Shown in pieces: positions 51,793 to 62,492 of a DNA stretch of 64,000 nt. Both the position numbers and the translations under genes were made by a program. Under the pieces are notes generated by a model. The model made no database searches, had not been told where the DNA came from, and saw only the letters and a program-made list of their open reading frames with translations. Numbering within the stretch: position 1 is the first letter of the stretch; the number at the start of each line of letters is the position of its first letter. The stretch is from positions 62,001-126,000 of the forward strand of contig JAVXUO010002000.1 of the NCBI GenBank assembly GCA_033065855.1, written 5' to 3'. Source of the stretch: Escallonia rubra (lineage: Eukaryota; Streptophyta; Magnoliopsida; Escalloniales; Escalloniaceae).

Positions 51793-52545
51793 ATGCTTGT
51801 TGATGAAAATCAGTGGAAAAGAAACCATCTTACTGTTGGTTACATGCTTCACTTACAATTAAAATGTGCTTGTCCTGATAATTTCTCTACTAGTGTTGGA
51901 GTGAAGTACCTTGTGACATACCCTATTGTAGAATTTAACTATACAGAAATGATAAGCAAGAAGTTTGGTATTCCTTCTGAGGATATCTGGGCAGCTAACA
52001 ACTAAAAACCTGGCCCCACTGTTTACCCAAATACAACAGTTTTAGTTCCTTTGAAGAAAAAAACTATACATTGCAGGGTCAGTCATGGGTTCCTTTTGGT
52101 AGTTTTGGCTTCAATTTCATGTGCTTTAATTATATGTAAAGGCCTTGAAGAAACACGAGGCTGAGCATATTCCATCTTTTGCTCGTAGAAGCTCGAGTTC
52201 AACACCAAGAAGTTCTCCAATTTCTGGCCCAAGAACCTCAACAAATTCGTGTTTGTCTCCTGATTTTCTGGCCGGACTCAAGTATACTTTGTGCAATTAT
52301 AGCACAGAGGAAATTAGAAGAGCAACAAGAAATTTTAGTGAAGATAGTAAGATGAGTGGTGATTTGTACAAGGGGCTGCTTGATTATTTGTACAGGGCTT
52401 CACGATCTGCACTATTCTATGGTCCCTCCTCATACAAACATAAGCATAACTAGCAGAAATAGTGAGAAGGAACCATTAACTGGTATTTGTCCTGTTAAAA
52501 GGTTGTTTGACAGATCACTGGATTCAGCATTCACCAAGGTATACT
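51793..52545 (+). pseudogene. LysM receptor-like kinase (LYK4/LYK5-like) fragment captured by CACTA
   Basis: On the plus strand, opposite to the transposase genes, the frame reads LQLKCACPDNFSTSVGVKYL and VTYPIVEFNYTEMISKKFGI, then AANN-stop-KPGPTVYPNTTVLVPL: a CxC-flanked LysM domain. A hydrophobic stretch (VLASISCALIIC) follows, then a Ser-rich juxtamembrane part and CLSPDFLAGLKYTLCNYS with EEIRRATRNFSEDSK and LYKG at the start of the kinase. This order fits LYK4/LYK5-type chitin-perception receptors. A TAA in the LysM part and a frame change near the membrane segment show it is not functional; most of the kinase is missing. A further exon-like piece at about 52450-52540 is unidentified. 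Confidence 0.68.
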
Positions 52546-52559
52546 GTCATTATCAAGAA

Positions 52560-54914
52560 TAGCATGCCAATTAAAAATGTAAGAGGATGAGGAACAACTA
52601 GGTACTCACAGAACTTGAAGCGAATCAATAGTAGTTAAAGATCTAGGAATTTCTCTTGTCAAACTGTTGTTGTTGAGCCGCCTATCCTTGCAGAGACAAT
52701 GGACACCATCATTTCCCAAATACTAATAATGCTAATTCACCCATAAATTTGCTCAGGATACAACTCATCAACAAATAACTAGTAGATGCTCATAACAATG
52801 GGGACACAGTTAAAGAGCCCTGATGCAGTGCCTAAACTCTCTCTAAGTATGCTACATGGACTCTTCAAAATACATGCAGCCATGTTTGGCACTGGACACA
52901 TGGACAAGAATATAGGATATGTGTCCCACGATTAGGAATTTTACAATTTACCCTAGAACTAAACGAATAAAAGCTTATATGAAAATTTTGCCGTGGGCCA
53001 TGTCATTAGACTTAAAAATTGGAAGAATCTGATGCATAGACATAATTAAACACGACACTTCTACTGAGTCTATGCGACAATATATGACTTGCCTTTCACT
53101 ATCTAGGACACTAATAAGTAATAAATTCATCTTTGTTAACTCAAATGGCTTAGAGCAGATGTCAACATTGTTGTTTTTCAACTACCAAAGAGGCGCCTGA
53201 TCTGCTTCGAAGAGAATGAACAGAAAATGTACATCTAACCTGGATTCTCATTCCTAATAAAAAAAAAGTAGTCTTCTCGCAGTACATTGTAACAAGGAGG
53301 AAGCACCCAAGTCACGTGAGTCTCTGTTAAGGTTGCATCAAGCACTGAATTCGCAAACCCAGTTCGAATTCGTGATCAAAAAGTTTATCTAGCATATCGT
53401 CGGCAGTAGCGGCTCGCAGTACTCAATTAAAATGCATCGGCAGTCATACTCTCTAATCTATTATGGTTGCATGTGTCTCAAGGCACTCAACTTAAAGGGT
53501 GGCATGTGAGCCTTGAAAAACTGCCAGTGGAGTCCAAACATCAAAAGAATCCATTGACAGTTTTGAACTTATTTAATCTAATAGGGTTTTCCAAGTAAGA
53601 TTCTCATGCTGGATCAGTTATATGTAGGGTTCAATAATGTTTATGCACTAAGCTAGTACTCATTCGAAAGTGCACTAATAAGATGGTATTGCACAATTTC
53701 CATCTCCTTTTCACTAAAATACAAAGACATGGAACGATAAATAACAAGATAGATGGAGTCATCGTAAATATATGGAGATCATACTAAAGATTTGAACTTC
53801 AGTAGATGTTGCCAACTTGCCCTGCACCGTGCCTTTGGAGGTACGACTGTAGTTTCAACTTCGCGTCTTGAGCATTATTCCTTGGATTACCAAGACTTCG
53901 TCATCTTATTTACTCAAATGCATCTGATTTTTCTTAGATAAAGCAAATGGCATAAAGAACTGAACTTAAATTCCTAATAAAGCATAGAACAAAGAAGGAA
54001 CATTTGTAATAGTTTTTCTTCTTCATATTAGAATAAGGCGCCAAAGGAGGGGCTAATAACATGCAGAAAGGGTGAGGGTAAAAGAACATGGGTTTAAGAC
54101 GCTCTCCAGAAACCTACCCACAACAGAAACCAATTTATTCCAAGTCAATCAATCAGTCTCCTAGAAAGTCTAATAAAAAATCAACAAACTAATCCAGGAT
54201 GAAAAAGGGGATAAAGGATCCATAATTGCTTTTTTAACTCCACGACATATACTTCCACCCTTTTAAAGTACGTTCTATTAACTCCACGACATGTGACTAC
54301 GAAATTGAAGACAAAGCTTACAGTACTTGGACGACTCCATGAGACCAAAACCATTTGATCTTTGGAACCTAATAGATCACCTAATATAGATTTCTGGAAA
54401 GGAAACACCACCTAGTTCCATCTAGTGATCTTCGGTTTTGTCAAGTACTGCAATACCTCATCTTATCACTTACGCTACAACGAAATGATATCAAAATGGC
54501 TCCAAAGAGTCCAACAAATGGATTCTACCTCCTGGAGATTGATGGTTCAAATAGTTCATTTTAAATTATTTATTCACCAACTGAGGATTTCTTTATAGAC
54601 ACACAAAAGTTCATATTAACTTGCACGAGTTTAACCAAGTTGCAATAGCAAGGCAACAGAAGAGAAGGAAATAGAAGGGTTTAACATTATTATTTCAAGG
54701 CATTACCGAATCAGAATTTATGAAAATTTCTAAACATCATAAAGACAATCAATTGTACATTAATCGTTGCTTGGGTGAAAGAAATAATTACCTCATTAGA
54801 TGAATCCCAAATTCAATCCTATAGCAAATTGAAGAACCGTTTGAGAGAAGCTTGAGACTTCAAATTTTGAAAAGAGAAGAGGAGTTCAGCCAAAAGGATG
54901 GATTAATGGAGAGG

Positions 54915-54918
<4 letters not shown>
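52560..54918. other. CACTA 5' interval, unidentified
   Basis: AT-rich DNA with only short ORFs on either strand (for example 52975-53181 minus). It may contain captured intron sequence, but no domain is visible. The 5' subterminal array of the element begins at about 55100. Confidence 0.35.

Positions 54919-54975
<57 letters not shown>
54919..54975. repeat. (GA)n microsatellite
   Basis: About 28 GA dinucleotides, nearly uninterrupted, lie 390 bp inside the 5' terminus of the CACTA element. Read on the minus strand it is a (CT)n tract, as often seen in plant 5' leaders. The ORFs over it are Leu-Ser repeats and are not genes. Confidence 0.95.
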
Positions 54976-54978
<3 letters not shown>

Positions 54979-55364
54979 AACCTGATCGGTGAAGAACCAG
55001 AGTCGTGCGGAGAGTCGTGTGAGAGAGACGAGCCAGCAGAGAGTCGTGTTTAGAGAAAGAAAACATAAAAATAAAAGCAAAAATTTCAATATAAACCAAC
55101 ATGTTCTATGCCGGCGGCCAGCGAGTTGGCTAAAATAATTGGACTGCCGACGTAGAACGTGTTTTGGCGCTAATTTTTGGCGCCGATGCCTTGGGGGGAA
55201 ATTTTGAGCTATGGCACCGCCACATAGGCGACCGCCGGCTTAAAGCAATGCTATAGAGGCTATAGCAACGGCTATCGTGGAGGCGCCGTTATAGCCCATG
55301 TACAGCAACGCCTTCATGTAGCCGCCGGCATAGATCGCCGCGATAGACCATTTTTCTTGTAGTG

Positions 55365-57404
55365 ATAATTCTGCTGCGGCCATGCGCCACACTGCTAATA
55401 CAGTCACGCTTCCCCGACTCTCTGTCACATTATCATGCTGCTAGCACCGAACAGAGTCCGCTGCGCCCATGCGCCGCTAATACAATTGTTCCCTCGACTC
55501 TCTGTCACACTACCATGGCGCCGCCACCGCACCCAATTCGCCGCGTTGCTTGTACAATTGGCCCCCCCCCCCCCCGGGCCACATTATCATGCTGTCGGCA
55601 CCGCATGCACCGTGCCGTTGATACAATCACACCTCCTGGCTCTTTGTCACACTTCTGAGCCATCGGCACCGCGCCCATGCCGCGCCGCTTATACAGTCAT
55701 GCCCCTAGCGCTCTGTCACACTACCACGTCCCCCTGTTGGTTCATTCTTTCACCACTCCATGTGCATCTTGCCTTGATCGTGGAACATGCTTCAACCCAC
55801 TGCCCGAAGTGTGCAGCATCCCACGGGGATATGCGACTCCTTCGGAACACTATATCCGCTAGGGAGCTCTAAGTGCTCCGGCATGAAACTCCCCTTCCGC
55901 CAGGTAGACGGCTCCTCCAGGATACTACCTCGACCTGTCGAGTAGGCGGTTCCTCCGGGACACTACCCTGGCATGCTCCGTATGTTCTGGACAAAGATTC
56001 ACCCTCGAGAATACGTTACTCATCCAGGACACTATCTCCTCTAAGGAGATCTAAGTGCTCCGGCATGAAGACTCCCTTTCCGCTAGGTAAACGGATCCTC
56101 CGGAATGCAATCTCGGCCCGTCGGGTAGGCAACTCCTTCAGGACACTACCTTGGCGCGCTCTTAGTGCTTCGGTACAAGGACTCACTCGCGGGAATAGAC
56201 AACTCCTCTGTGACACTACCTCTGCTAGAAAGCTCCAAGTGCTCCAGCATGAAACTCCCATTTCGCGAGGTACGTAGATGGCTCATCAGGGATACTACCT
56301 CAGCCCATCGGGTAGGCAACTTCTCCAGGACACTACCTTGGCATGGTCCGAGTGCTCCAGTACAAGGATTCACCCGCGGGGATAGGCGACTCATTCGGGA
56401 CACTATCTTTACTAGGGAGCGCTAACTCTCCTTCTTCTAGGTAGGCGACTCCTTAGGGACGCTTCTTCAGTCCGTCCGGTAGGCAATTCCTCGTGACATT
56501 ACCTTGGCGTGTCGGGTAGATGACTTCTTCCGGACACTACCTCAGCCCGTCAGGTAGGCAACCATTCGGGACACTACCTTTGGCACAGTCTGAGTGCTCC
56601 GGCACAAGGACTCACCTGCAGGATATGCGACTCCTCCAGGACACTATCTCTACTAGAGTGTCTTCGTGACTAGCTTAGATACTCCGGCACTGGGGGCTTT
56701 CATCGACACCCTGATGGACTATAACCCACGGGTCACTCTGAGACGGGAGCAGGTCTCCGGAGGGCATCGGGCCTAGTCCGTCTGACAGTTGGACGTCGGG
56801 TCTTCCCAACCGCTACTAGGTCCTTGGCATTTCTCGACACCCAGTGGGACTCTGTAAGGGTTTTGGACTTGCAGCTAGATCAAGGGGGTTCTTTGGCCAC
56901 ACTGGCGCTGTGTGAGCCAATCTTTCCACATAGACAAAGCGACATTATGGACGACAAGCCAAGCGAACATGCAATTCAACAGTCCATGGAGCATCGGCAC
57001 CTATAGACCCCCCGGTGACGTGTCACTCCCGAGAAGTGCCACCTATTAGTTGATGATATCTTCATCTCAACCTTTATATATAGGAGCCTTAAGAACTCAT
57101 TTTCAGGACTTCACATTCACAAAACTAATTCTCACATTTTCACTTTCTCATTCTAGAATTCTAAAGAGAGAATATACAAGATCTTGACTCTGAACCTAAA
57201 CATCGGACTATGACTATCGTCGTCTATTCACCCCGCGCCATCGCGCTCGCAGAATTACTATTCTCAAGCTGTGTCTGGGAAGACCTTGGTCTCTGTCCTT
57301 ACTCCATCCTTGTTGTGTCTTACATCAGCTACTTGACATCTGACTCGGACGGCATTTCTTGTGTCACCTCCACGTCGACTGTAAACCCACTTTCATTGGC
57401 ATCA
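55365..57404 (+). mobile_element. GC-rich LTR-like repeat, copy 2, right part
   Basis: Continues the repeat interrupted at 42008. It aligns with 22456-24524 through the GCGGCCATGCG start, the degenerate GTGCTCCGGCAC/GGGTAGGCGA units (55800-56650), the TATA motif near 57072 and the end TTCATTGGCATCA. A poly-C run of about 14 lies at 55562-55575. It is not coding; the GC-rich ORFs are compositional. Confidence 0.6.
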
Positions 57405-58120
57405 ATGTCTTTAAGTTATTACCATATAATCAGTTTAGTGGCGTTGGTTACTTTCTTTGAGGCACAACAAACAGGTTCTTTGAAACAAGCCAAAAGATTT
57501 ATGCCTGACGATATGCACAAAAATGGCTTCTTCCTTCTGGAAAAACCAATATGATTTACCCTTTGGCGCATTATGGTTTTTGTACAAAACGCAGCTTAAG
57601 CTCACACCCAGTAGATGTGCTTATACTTGCATCTATATTTTGAAATGTAACATATGATAAAACCGATGACCTTGTCAGGGATCCAAGAGAAACTTAAATA
57701 AAATAAAAAAATTTAGTAGTGCAGGCACTAATATAGAAAAAAGGGCAAAGCACAAGGGAGGAAAATAGAATTAACCCTTACTTAATATTTTTCTCCGTTG
57801 TAAGTGAGGAGATGATAGAATTGAAAAGTCTTATCATGTTATCGGTGTATAATAGTAGTTTATGTGAAAAGTTTTTTCATCCCACGATTTGATGAAGTGT
57901 TAGTGAAGACGTAATTGGCGACGGACAATGTGAACGATCAATAAAAACGAATCATCCAATTCTAGTTGGATAAAATTGACATTCCGACGTAGGCTTGTTT
58001 GCATAGAAAAGCATGCAAAATGACGCAATTAGGACCGGTTTCCATGCCCTTAGGAATAGGAAACGGCGAGATGTGGGTGGGAAAAGTACAACCTGCAGTT
58101 GAGTGGAAAAGTATATGCCG
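57405..58120. other. LTR tail and third copy of CRK upstream DNA
   Basis: 57405-57630 equals the tail after the first LTR-like copy. From about 57635 the sequence switches to CRK upstream DNA (TATTTTGAAATGTAACATATG..., homologous to 19590-19960 and 41090-41530) and ends at about 58125. No CRK exon is attached here, so this marks another lost CRK copy. Confidence 0.55.
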
Positions 58121-58248
58121 ATCATTTCTTCCTCTTTGAGCCACTGCTTGAGGAGGAGCTTGTGCGTTGGGGTTCCTGCTATCTGGTGAAGTGGGTGTAA
58201 GGGCTTTGATTCCATGATTGATTTGTTGTTGGTGTTCTCATCAGCCAT
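58121..58248 (-). pseudogene. First-exon fragment of an unrecognised plant gene
   Basis: From ATG 58248 the minus strand reads MADENTNNKSIMESKPLHPL and HQIAGTPTHKLLLKQWLKEE, a start typical of a real conserved protein. After about 42 residues the frame runs into CRK upstream DNA. The sequence upstream of the ATG contains a (GA)n leader at 58269-58289. I recall similar N-termini in plant membrane proteins of unknown function but cannot name one. It looks like a promoter plus first exon joined to foreign DNA by rearrangement. Confidence 0.4.
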
Positions 58249-59759
58249 GAAAAAATGAGCAGAAATCTAGAGAGAGAGAGAGAGAGAGGCTGTGTGTGAA
58301 GAAGAAAACAGTAATGGGAGAGGGTTTTCAAACGGTCGCTTTGGAATTTGAATTTCGCAACGGTCGGATCCGGGAAGAATTAAATCGTTGATATGTACGT
58401 TACCGCTTGGACCCTTTGTGTCTACAATTGGGCCTTAATTATCAAATGGGCCTGGGTGAGATGCCCAAAGTTTAGTTAATGTACATAAATTCCTAAGCCC
58501 AAAGTTAAGATTATTTCTTTCTTTTTGTTATTTATTTTTGGTTGAGCGTTTAAGTGGTATCACGTGCCAGCTGCATTTTCATTGTGTTAGTGGCATTTTT
58601 AATAATTGGTATAGCCATATTGTTTCTTCATTTGCATGTCAAAATAAGAAATTGTGTTTTTGACAAACGACGCTATCAGTATATGGAAATTTTGAAAAAT
58701 GCCGATTGTGCACTCAAAACTGTTCTTGGCAAACGACGCTATCAGTGTATGGAAATTTTTGGTTCTCGAAGTTATTCTGAAATTTGAAATGAAATGTTTT
58801 TCAGTAGCGAATACGACGAGGAACTCGAAAGGCATCAGAGGAACGAAGAAGATACTGATAATCACTCTGCCAATTGTTGCGGCTGTACTTCTACTCGTCT
58901 GCTGTTCCTTGTACTTGTGGAGGGTGCATGCGAAGAGGAAAGGTAAACTGAGTTACACAATTAGTGCTTACTAACTCAAATGGCTCTTATCTGTTAAATT
59001 GGTGGAGAATGGTGCACAATATTGTTGTTGATCCATTCGGATCATGGGCGGAGCTAGGTATGTACGAGAGGGGGCTATAGCCCCCTGTCAGATTTTTTAA
59101 AAAATAAAAATAAAAAATATATATAGTATTTTTCACACTTTTCGGCTCTCTCTCTCTCTCTCTTCGGCTCTCTCTCTCTCTCCGGCGAGTGCGACCGGCC
59201 TCTCTCTTCTCAGTTCTCACCGCCAGTCACCAACCGAGGGTCCGAGACACCGACCGGCGGCCGGCGCCTCACTCCGGCAGCCACGCACGACGAACCCACT
59301 TCACTTCAGTCTTCGGCTCACTCCTCCCGTCGGCAGTCGGCACCCACGACACGACGAACGACGAACCCACGTCGGCAGTCGGCACCCACCGGCCACCTAC
59401 GACGAACGGCGAACGGCGAACGGCGACGGGCGACGGCGCCTCACGGTCACGGGCTCTTCAGTCTTCACTCCAACGGATCTACGGCGACGGCGAGTCGGCG
59501 ACGGAGAGACCGGCGACGGAGAGTCTTCACAGTTCACTCCAACGGTCCACCGCCGGCGGCAAGGACCCAGTGACCCCGGATCTACGCCGACAGCGAGTCG
59601 GCGACTTCGGTTGTACTGTCTTCACTCCAACAGTTCACCGGCGGCTAAACTCCGGCGACCGGCGGCCAAAACTCCGGCGACCGGCGGCGACCGGCGACTG
59701 AATTGAATTGAGCTTTCAAACTCCAGTGACAAGTATGTTCCAACTTCCAAACTTTAATT

Positions 59760-60100
59760 TCACCTTTCATTGACTTGAGCATTGAATTGAATTATGGATA
59801 ATCTTGAGCATTGAATTGAATTATGGATAATTTTGAGCATTGAATTGAATCAATTGATTATGGATAATGTTGAGCATTGATTATGGTTAATGTTTAGCAT
59901 TGATTATGGATAATCTTGCGCATTGATTATGGTTAATGTTTAGCATTGATTATGAATAATCTTGAGATATTGATTATGGTTAATGTTTAGCATTGATTAT
60001 GGATAATCTTGAGATATTGATTATGATTAATGTTTAATATTGATTATGGATAATCTTGAGATATTGATTATGGTTAATGTTTAGCATTGAGATATTGAGA
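59760..60100. repeat. AT-rich tandem repeat inside the hAT
   Basis: Units such as GCATTGATTATGGATAATC, alternating with TTGAGCATTGAATTGAATTA and GGTTAATGTTTA, repeat about ten times with variation, period about 33-36 bp. A related unit is in the fragment at 1390-1590. Confidence 0.75.
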
Positions 60101-60293
60101 TTGATGGAGGATGGGACCCAATTGGATTGAGATATCGAATGTGTGATTTAGTTGAATGGTGGGTTGAAATTAGGTTAACGCAATAATGAAACATGACTGA
60201 AAAAGTAAAAAAATAAAATATTTTGATTAATTAGGTTATTTGATTGATAATTGATGGATTGATATTGAAAATAAAATGTGTTTTATTTTCAGA

Positions 60294-60632
60294 ATGGATA
60301 AGTACTATAAAAAGAAACCAAAGTTTGAAGAAGTGCAGCCTAGTAAGAATGAGCGTATAAATGAAGATACTATTCAACAGTCTATAATTCCAACAGTAAG
60401 GGACAAGGCTCCCATTGTGCACCGTGATGTTCTTTTCGGGCATTCAAGTAGAATTAGCGATGAGTTCAACTCGGATGAACTTATTTCGGATCCTGGGTTG
60501 CGTCCAAATATTTGGGATTATGGTCCTAATGTTCGAGATAAAGTTCGACGAGCGTATTGGTCGAAAGGTCCTGGTTTTGTCGAAAAATGCATTTTTTTTT
60601 GTTGCTATTTTACTAATAAAAATAATTATTAA
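60294..60632 (+). pseudogene. hAT transposase N-terminus (TTF/ZMYM1-like), truncated
   Basis: An acceptor-like TTTTCAG precedes ATG 60294. The frame reads MDKYYKKKPKFEE, then SDPGLRPNIWDY and VRDKVRRAYWSKGPG, the region just before the TTF-type zinc finger of plant ZMYM1-like hAT transposases. The frame then runs into AT-rich DNA close to the right terminus and stops after 112 aa. The zinc finger proper, the catalytic RNase H fold and the dimerisation domain are deleted, so the element depends on a full copy elsewhere. Confidence 0.72.
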
Positions 60633-61294
60633 TTTCGATATATATTTAGCCCCCTCTGGGATGAAATCCTGGCTCCGCCCCTGATTCGGATATGCAGACC
60701 AAAGGGAGAAGATGATACATCGAGAAAGGGTTCTTCACGACTCAACGACTATGCCAAATAAGGACTTTCCCGGTGCAAACAATCGTGGAGAAAGTAGGAA
60801 CATAGAACTGAAATTCTTCGATCTTGAGACGATAATAACTGCGACAGACGATTTCTCCGCTGCTAAAAAGATTGGACAAGGAGGCTTTGGACCTGTTTAT
60901 AAGGTACTACACAATATTTTTGTTCCATGAGTGTTCATTATATATTCTTGGAGAAAAAAAGATAGATTAAACGTCTAATTGTTTCATGAAATCTTCAGGG
61001 TCAACTATCAAATGGACAGCAAATAGCTATCAAGATCCTGTCAAAAAATTCAGGACAAGGGACTGCAGAATTCAAAAATGAGGCCCTATTGATTGCAAAA
61101 CTTCAGCACAGAAATCTGGTTAAACTTCTGGGATGTTGCATTGAAAATGAGAAAAGGATTCTGGTCTATGAATACATGCCTAACAAAAGCTTGGACTATT
61201 TCATTTTCGGTATGAACCTATCATGCAAGTACTAATTCTTTTTCCAAATTATCAGTAGTGCCCTCATTCTGAAATACTAAGCAATCGAAATTAA

Positions 61295-61549
<255 letters not shown>

Positions 61550-62057
61550 TGAGTATGCATATCCATAGACTATTTTCCAGTTCTATGTTACTAAAAGATA
61601 AAGTTAAGATTACTGAAAGGTTGTCTACTTGTTATACTTTGCCATGGTCGTCCATTTTTAATTAGCTTAATCCATGCAGTGGTTATATGTCTCCGGAGTA
61701 CGCTCTAGATGGCCTCTTCTCGATAAAATCAGACGTCTTCAGCTTTGGAGTCTTACTACTCGAGGTTATTAGTGGCAAAAAGAACATTGGCTTTTTCCAC
61801 AATAATCCCACCTCAAATTTAATTAAACATGTAAGTTTGAATTTCCTGCTCCTTTACATGAACTTCTAATGAAATTAGCTTCAAGTTTCTTTGAATAAGA
61901 CTAACAAGAAAGATGGAACATTTTGCAGGCATGGGAGCTATGGAATGATGGCAACGCCTTAGAACTAGTAGATACATGTATGGGTGATTCATATCCGACT
62001 AATGATGTTCTACGATGCATTCAAGTCGGGCTCTTGTGTGTCCAAGACGAAGCAATA

Positions 62058-62211
62058 GACCGACCTGTTACGAAACGCAGCGACTACGAAGCAATAAATT
62101 GAAGAAAAAATAAACGAGAAATTTAAAATAAACCACCGACCTGTTACGAAACGCAGCGACTACGAAGCAATATATTGAAGAAAAAAGAAACGAGAAATTT
62201 AAAATAAACCA
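62058..62211. repeat. 76-bp tandem duplication at the kinase breakpoint
   Basis: CCGACCTGTTACGAAACGCA starts near 62060 and again near 62136, with the intervening AAAATAAACCA-type end also repeated. The first few bases (CCGACC) are kinase coding sequence (the DRP of subdomain XI), so the duplication includes the junction and arose after the insertion. Confidence 0.8.
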
Positions 62212-62480
62212 AACGCACAGCACAAGAATTACGAGGTTCACCAATATGGCTACGTCCCCGAAGTATGACCAGATTTCGATTTCACTATTCAGCAGCGTTA
62301 CAACCAAAATCACAACCCCCACTTTATGTTGTGGTTTTCTCTCTTAACCCAAAACAATAGAAGACCATGTATATTTATTTAGAGCTAAGATGTGATCTTT
62401 CTCTAAATAACCAATGTGGGACAAAACACTTATATACTTGGGCTAAGTTGTGACCTTCTTTCCTTAAGCAATGTGGGACA
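62066..62480 (-). mobile_element. LTR-like insertion ending the kinase gene
   Basis: Read on the minus strand the segment starts TGTCCCACATTG, contains a GGGGACGTAGCC...TTGGTGAACCTCGT leader-like part and ends CGTTTCGTAACA. This resembles plant copia-type LTRs (TG...CA borders, with AATGTGGGACA repeated twice). No target duplication could be confirmed, and the kinase sequence does not resume before the CACTA at 62493. Confidence 0.45.
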
Positions 62481-62492
62481 ACCTCACAAAAA

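Larger units (their letters stand above)
42009..55364 (-). mobile_element. CACTA (En/Spm) element, 13.4 kb, two transposase-type genes
   Basis: The termini CACTACAAGAAAAA (42009) and its reverse complement TTTTTCTTGTAGTG (ending 55364) are perfect 14-bp inverted repeats. Subterminal arrays are built on GCCGGCGG and GCCGGCATAG. The flanking triplets CTA and ATA differ at one base. The uninterrupted relative at 22450-22470 (GCCCACTAACTCTGC) shows the pre-insertion sequence. The transposase genes run on the minus strand (50583 to 44347). The long 5' part (50600-55300) holds a captured receptor-kinase fragment. Confidence 0.92.
29219..57630. repeat. Segmental duplication, copy 2
   Basis: Same order and orientation as copy 1 (6625-24830): unannotated DNA, CRK3, the CRK upstream region, the GC-rich LTR-like repeat and its tail. 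Copy 2 contains the solo LTR 33170-34636 and the 13.4-kb CACTA 42009-55364. It lacks the LINE, hAT and palindrome of copy 1. Its CRK intron 1 retains about 565 bp that copy 1 lost near 17210. Confidence 0.85.
59043..60683 (+). mobile_element. hAT element, 1641 bp, in the kinase pseudogene intron
   Basis: The termini CATGGGCGGAGCTAGG and (reverse complement of the 3' end) CAGGGGCGGAGCCAGG are inverted repeats, flanked by the perfect 8-bp duplication ATTCGGAT at 59035-59042 and 60684-60691. Inside are a CT-rich and GC-rich leader (59150-59700), a tandem array (59760-60100) and the N-terminal part of a hAT transposase. The insertion ends 6 bp before the intron's 3' splice border. Confidence 0.92.

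Noticed and set aside
54860..55102. Leu/Ser-repeat ORFs
   Set aside because: Read-through of the (GA)n microsatellite.
59189..59701. 170-aa Arg/Thr/Pro-rich ORF
   Set aside because: GC-rich repetitive leader of a hAT element; no domain, and composition explains the open frame.
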